Assembly: GCA_951804985.1 (NCBI GenBank)
Contig: OX638134.1
Span: forward strand, 7,957,017-8,021,016
From: Dryomyza anilis
Lineage: Eukaryota; Arthropoda; Insecta; Diptera; Dryomyzidae
Direction: 5' to 3'
Length of the DNA: 64,000 nt
In this document: positions 25,201 to 36,310 of the stretch, in pieces
Position numbering within the stretch: position 1 is the stretch's first letter
How the letters are laid out: each line of letters starts with the position of its first letter
The notes under the pieces: model-generated
Told to the model about the DNA's origin: nothing
Database searches by the model: none
What the model saw: the letters and a program-made list of their open reading frames with translations, nothing else
Program-made: the position numbers and the translations under genes

Positions 25201-26390
25201 TTCATTTGTTTAGAATATAAAATTCTTTTTTTTTTTACTTTTTTATTAAAATTTTATCAATTTATATTAATTTTCAATCATATTCATTCTTTTTGTTTTA
25301 TTTTATTTTGATTTTTATATATTTAAGTTCAATTATCATTCACTAATTTCAATTAATGTATTTAATAATAATAATATTTAATTGTTTAAATTAATATACA
25401 CTCATTAAATTGTAATTCATGGCTGTTTTTAACAAGCAGCTGTTAATATCATTGTCTATTTCTAGCAATTGCCGTGTCAAATTATTGTCAAATAATTGTC
25501 AAATTACTGCCAATTTAATGTCAGTTTATACTGACTGGCTTTGACAATTTATTTGCATCATTTATGTACTATTCTTCTGCCATAACTCATGCTTTAGTAT
25601 TATCTTTTTTTTTGTATTTATCTGACAAAAAAATGAAGTCACCTACAATGTAGCTGCAACAAATCAGCTACATCACATCTGTTGTTGCACAAACAACAAC
25701 TACAACAGAACAACAACAACGATATTGTTCACACACTCATTGAATGCATTAACATTGAAATATTGCTGCAACAACTGCAACAATTCATCGATTCATAATT
25801 GCAGCAACACATGAGATGACGATATGCAGGTAATTTGTGGTCATTTTTTTGTTGCTGCTGCTGCTTCTGCTGTGTTGACTCTCGTACATGCAATGACAAC
25901 GACATCATCAACGACAGCAACATAAACTCTACAAACGACAACTACGAGCAGTACATAGTGACAGCTGCATTTGGGTCAGCAAACAATGCAACGATTGAAC
26001 AGCAACAACTACAGCAGCAGCAACATATTTGAAAAACTCATATATGAGCAAAATGCGGGCGTTCGATTGTGGGAGTGGCAGCAGGGTCAGGTAGTCTGTT
26101 CAATGAAGTGCTTCATTTAGACTGCAATGCCATGCAATGCATTGCAATGTAATGCAAATGAAGCAACAAATAGTAGTAGTTGCTGTTTGCACAAGGTGAA
26201 GGCGATGACGATGCCGATGCGGACAATGACATTGGAATTATGAATTGCTTCATTTTTAAACATTTTAAGTCATAGTTTTTTTTAGTATTTGGTTCTTTTT
26301 TTTAAACATTTTCAGTCATTATATAATTTTATAACATTTTATTATTTAGAATATTATTTTATAATATTGTATTGTTAAATCTTCATTAAT
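25201..26390. other. Unique DNA with opa-like CAA/CAG runs
   Basis: CAA, CAG and GCT runs cluster at 25680-26030. Frames at 25729-25941 (minus) and 25835-26032 (plus) are low-complexity products of those runs. A short CATGCAATG-type run lies near 26128-26155. No gene is supported. Confidence 0.6.
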
Positions 26391-27420
26391 TTTAATTTAT
26401 TTATTTTTCTCTAATTTTATTTATATTCAAATAATTTCACTAATTTTTATTCTTTTTCATTTATTTGTATTCATCTTTATTCATTAACATTTATTTTATT
26501 CTAACCAACTTATATTTGTTTTAAACAGTTTCATTAATTTTAATTCATTCCATTTATTTTCATTCATATACATTAATTTTCATTCATATTTATTATTTTT
26601 CATTCATTTTTATTCATTTTTATTCGTTTTCATTCATTTTAATTAATTTCCATTTATATTCGTTCATTTTTATACATCTTTCGATAATTTTGTTTACTCA
26701 TTTTTATTTTTCATCATAAATGTCATTCAATTTTTATTATTTTCAATAGCTTTAATTCATTTGTATAATTCATTTTTATTAATTTTTAATCATTTATATT
26801 AATTTTTAATTTGATTTAATTTCTTACATATTTTTTTATATTTTCTCAATTTCTATTTCATTTTATTTTTTATTTCATTTGCTTTCATTCTCATTTATTT
26901 TATTTTTATTCATTCTTTGTCATTTATTTTCATTATTTTTCAGTCGTTTTCGTTTATTTTAATTTATTTCCATTAATTTACTTTCACTTTTATTCATATT
27001 CACTCATTTTTGTTCATTTTCATTCATTTTCATTTATTTTCATTCCTTTTTAATTATTTTCGTTCATATCTATTAATTGTCAATAAATTTCATTCATTTT
27101 TATTCATTTTCATTGAAGTTCATTATTTTTCATTAATTTTAATTTATTTTCACTAATTTTCCTTCATTTTCATTCATTTTCAATAATTTTAATTAATTTT
27201 TATTCATTTTCAATCCTTTATATTATTTTTCATTCATTTTCATTAATTTTCAATCATTCATTCATTTGCATTCATTTTTCATAAATTTTAATTTATTCTC
27301 ATTCATTTTCATTTATTTTCATTAATTTTCATTCGTTTTCATTATTTATCTTCATTTATTTTCATTCATTTTCATTAAAATTTGTATTTTCATATTTTTA
27401 TTCAGTTTTCATCAGTTTTT
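26391..27420 (+). repeat. Degenerate 10-bp satellite (TTTTCATTCA)n
   Basis: The tract has about 100 units of TTTTCATTCA with variants TTTTTATTCA, TTTTAATTAA and others. Order improves toward 27000-27400. It is the left partner of the inverted array at 28201-29480. Confidence 0.9.
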
Positions 27421-28200
27421 TATATTTTAAATATTGAATAATTTTCATATATTTTCATTATTTTGCTTTTATTTCATTTTTGAATTATTTATTTTAGTAT
27501 TTTTTTCGCATCACATATAAATAGTTCGAAAAATCACATATATTATTAAAACATAATGACCAGCATAGTCTAAATAAAATAAAATTAAATAAATATATAT
27601 TTTGTATAATTTATTATTAGAGTAAATAAAATTTATTTTACACACTCTAAATGCGTGCATAACCTCAAAATCAGCAGCTGTTTTGTTGCCCATGTTGCTA
27701 CTGTTTTCGCCCATGTTGCTGCTCTTCCATTCATAACTAATGAACCATAAAATGTGGCCATGTTCTGGGCCTCACTAATGAAGTTATTTCCAAATATTGG
27801 CGGCCAAAGTTTATTCCACCGCGAATATTTCAGATAAAGGCTACGTTAAATAACTGGCAACAAATGCTATAAATTGCGAATATTATTATTATGCACTGCA
27901 ACAGTAACAGCAACAACATGGCCAAAAACATTATTTTATTTTTTTGGATTCAGTTGGTTGGACCAGCCAAATTAAGTCATCAAAATGTTTAAAATATGCA
28001 ACGACCGCTAATTGCAAAATGTTGCAGATGTGGTGGTCGTCGTGAAATCTCTGTAATTGTTGCTGTCCAAAAAGTTATTGGTCCCCGTGATATAAAATAT
28101 GACATATTTTTGTTGACATTTTTAGTGGATTTTATAATAAAAATAAAATGTAAAAGAAAAAGAATGAAAATAAATAAAAATTTGTAGAAATAAAATAAAT
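27421..28200. other. Unique core between inverted 10-mer arrays
   Basis: This core of about 780 bases is GC-moderate at 27640-28080. Frames at 27511-27714 (minus) and 27996-28187 (plus) have no recognised features; the latter ends in the repeat tract. Confidence 0.6.
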
Positions 28201-29480
28201 AAAATATATGTAATTAATGCAAATTAACAAAATGACTAAATATGAATGGAAATGAATAAAAATAAATTTAAATTAATGAAAATTAAAAGGACTGAAAATG
28301 AATGAAAATCAATGAAAATTAATGAAAACGAGCGAAAATGAATGAAAATGAAAGAAAATGAATACAAAATAAATGAAAACGAATAAAAAATAAATGAAAA
28401 TGAATTAATGATAATAAATGTATATTAATGAAACTTAATGATAATTAATAAAAATGAATGAAAAATGAATTAAAACGAATGAGGATGACTGAAAATGAAT
28501 AAAAAGAAATGAAAATAATTGAAAATGAATAAAAATGAATAAAAATGAATGAAAATGAATGAAAATTAGTGAAAATAAATAAAAATAAATGAAACTGAAT
28601 AATAATAAATGGAAATTAATGAAAATAAATGAAAATGAATGAAAATGAATGAAAATGAATGAAAATGAATGAAAATTAATGAAAATGAATGAAAATAAAT
28701 GAAAATAAATGAAAATGAATGAAAATGCATGAAAATGAATGAAAATGACTAAAAATGAATGAAAATGAATAAAAATGAATGAAAATGAACGAAAATGAAT
28801 AATAATGAAGGAAAACAAATGAAATAAATGAAAATGAATAAAAATAAATGAATCGAAATTAATGAAAATGAAGGAAAATGAATAAAAATGAATGAAAATG
28901 AATGAAAATGCATGAAAATTAATGAAAATGACTAATAATGAATGAAAATGAATGAAAATGAATGAAAATGACTTAAAAATGAATGAAAATGAATAAAAAA
29001 GCATGAAAATGAATGAAAATGACTAAAAATGAATGGAAATGAATAAAAATGAATGAAAATGAACGAAAATGAATAAAAATGAATGAAAATGAATGAAAAT
29101 GCATGAAAATGAATGAAAATGACTAAAAATGAATGAAAATGAATAAAAATTAATGAAAATGAATAATAACGAAGGAAAACAAATGAAATAAATGAAAATG
29201 AATAAAAATAAATGAATCGAAATTAATGAAAATTAAGGTAAATTACTAAAAATGAATGAACATTAGTGAAAATGAATGAAAACGAATGGAAATGAATGAA
29301 AATAATGAAAATGAATGGAAATAAATAAAAATGAATGAAAATGAATAAAAAGTTAATGAAAAGGAATGAAAATAAATGAAAATGAATGAAAATGAATAAA
29401 AATGAATGAAAATAAATGATAATGAATAAAAATGAAGTAAATTAATTAAAATTAAATAAATAAAAGCGAATAAAAATTAA
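28201..29480 (-). repeat. 10-bp satellite (TGAATGAAAA)n, inverted relative to 26391-27420
   Basis: The + strand unit TGAATGAAAA is the reverse complement of the unit at 26391-27420. Within it a complex stretch of about 70 bases, containing GGAAAACAAATG and ATGAATCGAAATT, occurs twice, at about 28797 and 29161, so a block of about 364 bp was duplicated. The 189-codon minus-strand frame at 28435-29004 is Phe/Ile/His-rich repeat product, not a gene. Confidence 0.93.
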
Positions 29481-30640
29481 AGAAAATTAATTTAGAAGAA
29501 TGAAAATTTACTAAAGAAATACTGAAAACTTAAGAAAATTTATAAAAAATAATGATACAGATGAAAAAGTATGAACATTTAAAAAAAGTAATGAAAAATA
29601 ATAAAAAGAATTAAATAGCAATTCATGCAGACGACAACTAAAACGCAAGTCATTCAAATAAATCGAATGGCAACTCGTTAAATAGCGAGTGACTCAAATA
29701 CGAGTAGAACGACGATAAAATATCTACATATTCAAATGAAATGAAATGAAATAACATAAATCACGACAAATTCAATGCATATTCGATGCAGCAGAATCAC
29801 CTTCAACTTCATCAGCATTAAACGAACTGTGGCCAGAATCGTCATCGATGAGTTTGCTGCTGATGCGACTAGGTGCGATAATTGCTGTCATAATTACGCA
29901 AGCAATAAAAATTTCAAATTCATTGGCAACGCCAATGACGTACCAAACGGCGGCGTCACTCAAATGGAAACAGGCAAAGTAGGAAACAGAAAAAGCGGAT
30001 TATGTTGTATTTGTTGCAGATCAAAATAATAATAATGATGATAATAATGAAGTAATTAAACACGCTACAAATGCTACTCGACGCTTAGATCAATGTCAAA
30101 ACAGAATAAAATAAAAATATAAAAAATAAAAAATAAATTATTAAATTAATTGTAAAATCATGACTTAAGGTATCATTAACACTTAAGCGCTTTTTATGAT
30201 TGTTGTTGTTGCTATTATTATTATTATTATTGTATTTGTTGTTGTTGTTTTCGTTCTCGTTAAGTATCAAATGCTTTTCGTTATGGAGATTTTTGACATT
30301 TATGACGGAAAAGCGGGTGGCGTCGCAAGTACTTGAGATAAAGCAAAAAGTACAAAAAATAAAACACAATTTCTAAGAATCAGCTTATTGCGCTATAATA
30401 GCGGCTGTCATAATACAACACAACAACAACAGGCATGACACAAAATTATCAAACCTGTCAGTGGCATAGTGTCCGCAATTGTTCAAGGCAAATTGTTCAA
30501 ACAAAAAATAAAATATATAAAATTTTATTTTATTTGAAAAAAAAAAAATTAATGACAGCTACAAGTCATGCTTGTAAGTATCTCAAATGCGGATAAAATT
30601 CGAAGCAGATTATAAATAAGTCATAACTATAAATAACATA
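29481..30640. other. Unique DNA, no supported gene
   Basis: Overlapping frames at 29775-30029 (plus, 84 codons) and 29772-29963 (minus, 63 codons) are of ordinary composition, but neither has a family signature or splice sites I trust. AAT and GTT triplet runs lie at 30020-30050 and 30200-30250. Confidence 0.55.
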
Positions 30641-33345
30641 TATTCTAATAGATTTTGCACAATTTAGATTTTTTATCGCATGAGATTTTTTTTTCAATTG
30701 CATGATATTTTTTAAAAATTGCGTGATATTGTATTAATTTTTATCGAACTCTTTTAAATGTTAATATATTTGTTTTACGCGCTCAATGTAAAAAAACAGT
30801 ATTTTCACTGGGACCCTTGCCCTAATACAAATAAATTAATTGCATGATATTTTTAAAAAGTAGTGAAATTTTTTTGGAAAACATATAAATAGATAAAAAA
30901 TACTTTGCGCTTCATTTGGCGCAAATTTAACTTTTTTATCGCATGACATAATTTTTGAAATTGCTTGAGTTTCGATTCAAATAATGCAAAGATCATAAGG
31001 AAGAATATATAATAGAATCATATCTAAATACATAAAGACATTTGTTCATAAATCGCATATTTTTTTTTAAATTTTTAAATTAAATAATATAGAAATATCA
31101 GGAAGAAAAACCAAGTATTTATTTAAACTTATGATTCTATATTGATCTTTTGAACTCTTATTAATAAATTCTCATGTAATAAAAAATGAAAGTTCATACG
31201 ATAGAAAAGAAAAATTCAATTGAACCGTAGTATTTTTATGAAGTTATTATTTTATCTGTGTGTTGTTCTTTATGTATTTATTCTTCTTTTTCATAAAATC
31301 TCATGCAATAAAAAATAAATATCTTGCGATAAAAAAGTAAAAATGCGCAAACTCTAAATTGATGAATTTGAATGAAACTTTTTCTATTTTCCTAAAATAT
31401 TATGCAATAAAAATCAAATATCATGCGATAAAAAGGTAAAAATGCATCCAAATTAAGCAGAAACTATACATTTTTAGTTATTATATTTTTATTATTTTAA
31501 AAATTAGAATTAAACATAAAAAATATGCAACACAAAGTATCAAATCCATTCCAGAAAAATATTATAAATAAGATAAAAAATATTTTTAACAATTTGACAG
31601 CATATTATGTTCAACATCATGTTTTCGAGGCTCATACCGGACATTGTAAAATTGTGACCCTCTTCGTTGAAAAGTCAAAAAACCTAAAGAGAAACATCTA
31701 CACAATTTACATTAACCATTTGACAGCTGTCAACCCTTGTAACAACTCTGTTTGTCTATAACTTGTTTTTGGCATTATTTTAATTTAATTTTTTTGTCTT
31801 TACAATTTTTACTACTTCTTAGCAAGCAACACTTTATTGTTTAAGCTTTATGTTCAACTGTCTACTTTGTCTGACAGCAATTATTGCCATTATATTGAGT
31901 CGATCTGTGTGCGCAGAGTTACTTTTAATTGTTTTACCTATTATTGTAGTTTTTAATTTGTTGTCTGCAACAGTTGAATTAATCGTGTCTAAGTTTCAGC
32001 GATTACTTAGCGGGATATAGTGTTGTTTTCTATTTTTTTGTAATACCAGGTACTTTGTCTAATTGTTAACAAATTGTTAAAACATGCAGTAGTTAAATTC
32101 ATGGCTATTAAAAAAAAAACACTCACACAATTCTGACAGTTGCTTGGTAGGTGTGAATGTGGGCAGGTGGTCGGTCATTAAGTGTAAGTGAGACTTTGTG
32201 TGTTGATTTATAGAGAAGATAACAAAATGGCGTTGTAAAGTATAAAATGTTAAAAAAGGAAATATCATGAATTTGCAATATGGTATTACGTATTTTTAAA
32301 TAATAAAAAAATTAATAGAAATTTTAAGATTTTTAATTTAATATTTAAAGTTTTTAGCGCATGCGATTTTTTTCTAACGTGAGATATTATGCGTTGATTT
32401 ATAGAAAAGATAGAAGACAATTTTACAATGTAATGCCAAAAATGCCAAAATTGTGTTAAATGTATTGTTATTTTTTTTAAAACTATGATTCTATTGATAT
32501 GTTTCTTCCTATTTCTATTTGATTTCCCCTCTTTTGATAAAGTTTCGTGAAATAATAAAAATAGCCTGCGATAAAAAAATCAAAATAGCGAAAAATGTAG
32601 CTCACTAATTTTCTTTCTTCATAATTATATGTTTTCAAACGAATGTACACTTATATATCAAGCAATTCCAAAAAATATCTCATGCTATAAAAAACTTAAA
32701 GTTGCGCAATATGCAGCTCATGGTGTATTTTGAAAGATGAGGTTCTATTTTATGATTCATTCATTAAAAAAATTAAATATCATGCGATAAAAAGTAAGAA
32801 TAGCCCTAAATGTAACTCAAAGAAAAATATTGTTCAGTTTTCAGTTATAAATGAAGACTTAAAATTCAAACAATTAAAAATAATCTCATGCTATTAAAAA
32901 GTCAAATTTGCGCAATTAGTTGCTCAGAGTGTCTTATAAATGTAGACTTAAATTTCAAACATTTTAAAAAATGTCATGCTATAAAAAAAGTCAAATTTGC
33001 GCAATACGTTGCTTTTGGTTTTTTCCTACGAATTGACTGCGCTTATTATATAATTCCATGCAAACATTTTAAAAGTATATCATGCGATAAAAAACAAAAT
33101 TAAGCCAAATATAGCGCAGCGTACTATTTTATTCACGATTTAATTTATATGATTTTCTCTGTATCAATTTTATTATGTTAAATAAAATCTGAAGAAAATA
33201 AAAAAAATATATACATGCAAGAAAATATGTTAAGTTGTTAAAAACAAATTCGTGAGTATTTTTTACAATAATTCTATATTTTTGTTGTTTTTTATGATTC
33301 ATTCTAGTTTTTTTGAAAAAATCTCATGCAATAAAATTAAATCAC
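30641..33345. repeat. Degenerate ~100-bp interspersed repeat with TCATGCGATAAAAA core, both orientations
   Basis: The core TCATGCGATAAAAA (with CAATAAAA and CTATAAAA variants) recurs at about 31295, 31325, 31400, 31425, 32545, 32570, 32677, 32776, 32884, 32974, 33078 and 33325. It is often followed by AAGTCAAA, TTGCGCAAT and a GCTCA motif. From 32677 to 33078 the spacing is 99, 108, 90 and 104 bases. At 30660-30960 the same core appears reversed (TTTTTTATCGCATGAGATTT). An isolated reversed copy lies near 38888. I do not recognise the family. Confidence 0.75.
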
Positions 33346-34207
33346 AAAAATTAATTATTTTTAATTTTGATTAAAATCGAAATTAAAAATGATGAGAATA
33401 ATCCAAAAATGTTATCTATTTTAAATCTATACAATTGCTTCGACATAATTATTTTTATTTTATTTTTTCAGAATATGTATGATATACAAATATATATAAT
33501 TATACAAAATAGCATAATTTTGAACTTTCTTAATTATATATACGAAACATACATTTGGTCACCTAGTAAGAAATATATTAACTATGATTTCTACAGTATT
33601 TTATAGCGGCAACATATAGTAAAAAATGAAATAAATTGTAACAAAATCGGTTGCCCCAATTAAAGTCACCGCACGACGGACGCCACACATCGATCACGAA
33701 ATATGATCCACATGAATTGGACTAGAAACGAATTGTGGTATTTGAACGAGAAAAAAAATATATATCAAATGAATGTGTCTTAGAAAACTAAAACCCACTA
33801 AGAATAACAAAAAAACGCAAACATTGCGCAAGTCAACAAATAAACAAATAATAAATAACACCAACGTAATTAAAATAGCAAACAAGTCATAAAACGCAAA
33901 TAAAATAAAAATCACAAACATTCAAAACTACTAAAATGTAAAACCTAAAGTGAGAGGAGGCGCTAAAATTTGGGTCAGATTGACTGACTGATAATTGATT
34001 ATTGCAACGATTGTTAGACAAACAGACCAAACGTAAAAAATAAAATAATAAAAATATATTTAAAAAAAATAGAAATAAAATAAAAAAAATTAAAAGATAA
34101 AAATAAAGTTAAAGAAGACTTTTTAGATAAATTAATTAATAAATAGAAAAAATAAATAAATACATAAATAAATAAAAAAAAAATAAATAAACAAATAAAT
34201 AAACAAA

Positions 34208-34250
<43 letters not shown>

Positions 34251-35240
34251 ACAAATAAAATAAACAATAAATAAATAACTAAACAGAAAAATAATAATTT
34301 TAAAAAATAAATATACTATAAAAATGAGAAATAAAAAAAGAAAATAAAAAAGTAAAAAAAAATCTAAATACAAATCAAAACTGTGTCAATAGAAAACTTT
34401 TGCGGGCAAACGTAAAATGAGACCATATTTTAAATGGCAACAACCAGTCGATCAATACGAAACAATGCGAAAAACTGCAAGTCACGATTTGCGCCCAAAA
34501 AGTATAATAAAAAAAAAAAAACAAATTATAAAAAAAAACAAAATGTCAATATGATGAGCGCGGAAAAAAACAACAACGACAAAAAATAAAATGAATTATT
34601 AGACGTTGAATTTTGGAGACGTAATTTATAGACGAATGTCGCGCGCGACCACTTCGACGAGTGCTTCGATTAACAGACCACAAGAAGACGCCTAAGTGCG
34701 GCCAAATGAGTCTCAAGTGCTGCTCGAAGGCATAAAGTGGAAGCAGCAGCTGAAGAAGATGAAGAGTAATAAAAGAAGAAAGCAGAATTAGGAGCAAAAA
34801 ACAAAAAATTAAGAAAAAAAAACTTAAAATGTTCATAGTAGACGATGTGGCTGATAAAGCACTTTCTGAAGTAGGCCTGTGGTTGCAAGAGTTTGAAGCA
34901 ACTTTGTAGTAATTATAGAAAAAGCATTAAATTATATTTGAAGAATATAAATAATTAACCAAATTTACAAAATATTTTATTTAAAATGTAGCAGAAATAG
35001 TAAAAAAGCAAAAATCAAGGCATTAACAGCAACGCGACTCCAACGCGACAGCAAGAAATAACTACGCTACAAAACTATAAAATTATTTTCTATGCCCATT
35101 ACATAAATCATTTTTATATAATTTAAAGGTGCTAATTTTGACGGTATACTCAGTATGTTCCTGTTAAATATAGTTTATGAGAAAATTGCTATTCAACTTT
35201 TTGAATCTACTCACTCACTTCTAAGTTAAAAATATCGTTT
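33346..35240. other. Unique AT-rich DNA with AAAT microsatellite
   Basis: No supported gene. Frames at 33367-33606, 33694-33921, 34546-34836 and 34670-34888 lack recognisable features. A GC-moderate patch lies at 34610-34760. Confidence 0.6.
34148..34280 (+). repeat. (AAAT)n microsatellite with AAAC variants
   Basis: The run is AATA with AACA variants over about 130 bases. It also produces the Leu/Ile/Phe-rich minus-strand frame 34014-34373, which I reject as a gene. Confidence 0.9.
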
Positions 35241-36310
35241 AAATATTGTTCAAAAATAACGTAAAAATATTATTATAAATATCGTAAATTATAAAATACA
35301 GTAAAAAATTTAATTATAAAATATCGTAAAAATATCATTACAAAATATAGTTAAAAATATAGTAACAAATATCGTAGAAAATATCATTACAGAATATCGT
35401 AAGAGATATCGTAAAAATACCATTATAAAATATCGTTAATAATATCGTAAAAAATATCATAAAAATTTCATTATAAAATATTGTAAAAAAAATCATTATA
35501 AAATCATAACTTTAAAAATATCGTAAAAAAAACATCGTAAAAATATCATAATAAAATATCGTTATAAATATCGTAAAAATATCATTATAAAATACAGTAA
35601 AAAATATCATTATAAAATATCGTAAAAACATCAGTATAACATATCGTAACAGATATCGTAGAAAATATCATTATAAAATATCATTATAGAATATCGTTAA
35701 AAATATCGTTAAAAATATCGTAAAAGTTATCGTAAAAAATATCATTATAAAATATCTTTAAAAATATCGTAAAAAAATCGAAAAATTTAATTATACAATA
35801 TTGTTAAAAATAGAGTAGAAATATCATTATAAAATATCATTAACAAAATATCGTTTAAAAATATCATTATAAAATATCGTTAAAAAGGTTAAAAATTATC
35901 ATTAAAAAATATCGTTAAAAATATCGTAAAAAAACATCGTAAAAAATATCATTATAAAATATCGTTATAAATATCGTAAAAATATCATTATAAAATACTG
36001 TAAAAAATATCATTATAAAATATCGTAGAAAATGTCATTATAGAATATCGTTAAAAATGTCGTAAAATATAACGTAAAAAATATCGTAAAAAATATCATA
36101 ATAAAATATCATAATAAAATATCATTAAAAATATCGTAAAAAATATCATAATAAAATATCATTAAAAATATCGTTAAAAATATCGTAAAAATATCGTAAC
36201 AAATATCGTAAAAATTTCATTACAAAATATCGTAAAAAATAGAGTAAAAATATCATTATAAAATATCATTAAAAAAAATATCGTTAAAAATAATATCGTT
36301 TATAATTTTT
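35241..36310 (+). repeat. Degenerate 11-bp-type satellite AAAATATCGTA / AAAATATCATTAT
   Basis: Units AAAATATCGTA and AAAATATCATTAT alternate irregularly for about 1.07 kb, often as a composite of about 23-24 bases. The sequence is decayed but unmistakable. The reverse complement, TACGATATTTTT, fills 39001-40560. Confidence 0.9.

Noticed and set aside
28435..29004. 189-codon minus-strand frame rich in Phe, Ile and His
   Set aside because: It is entirely derived from the 10-bp satellite.
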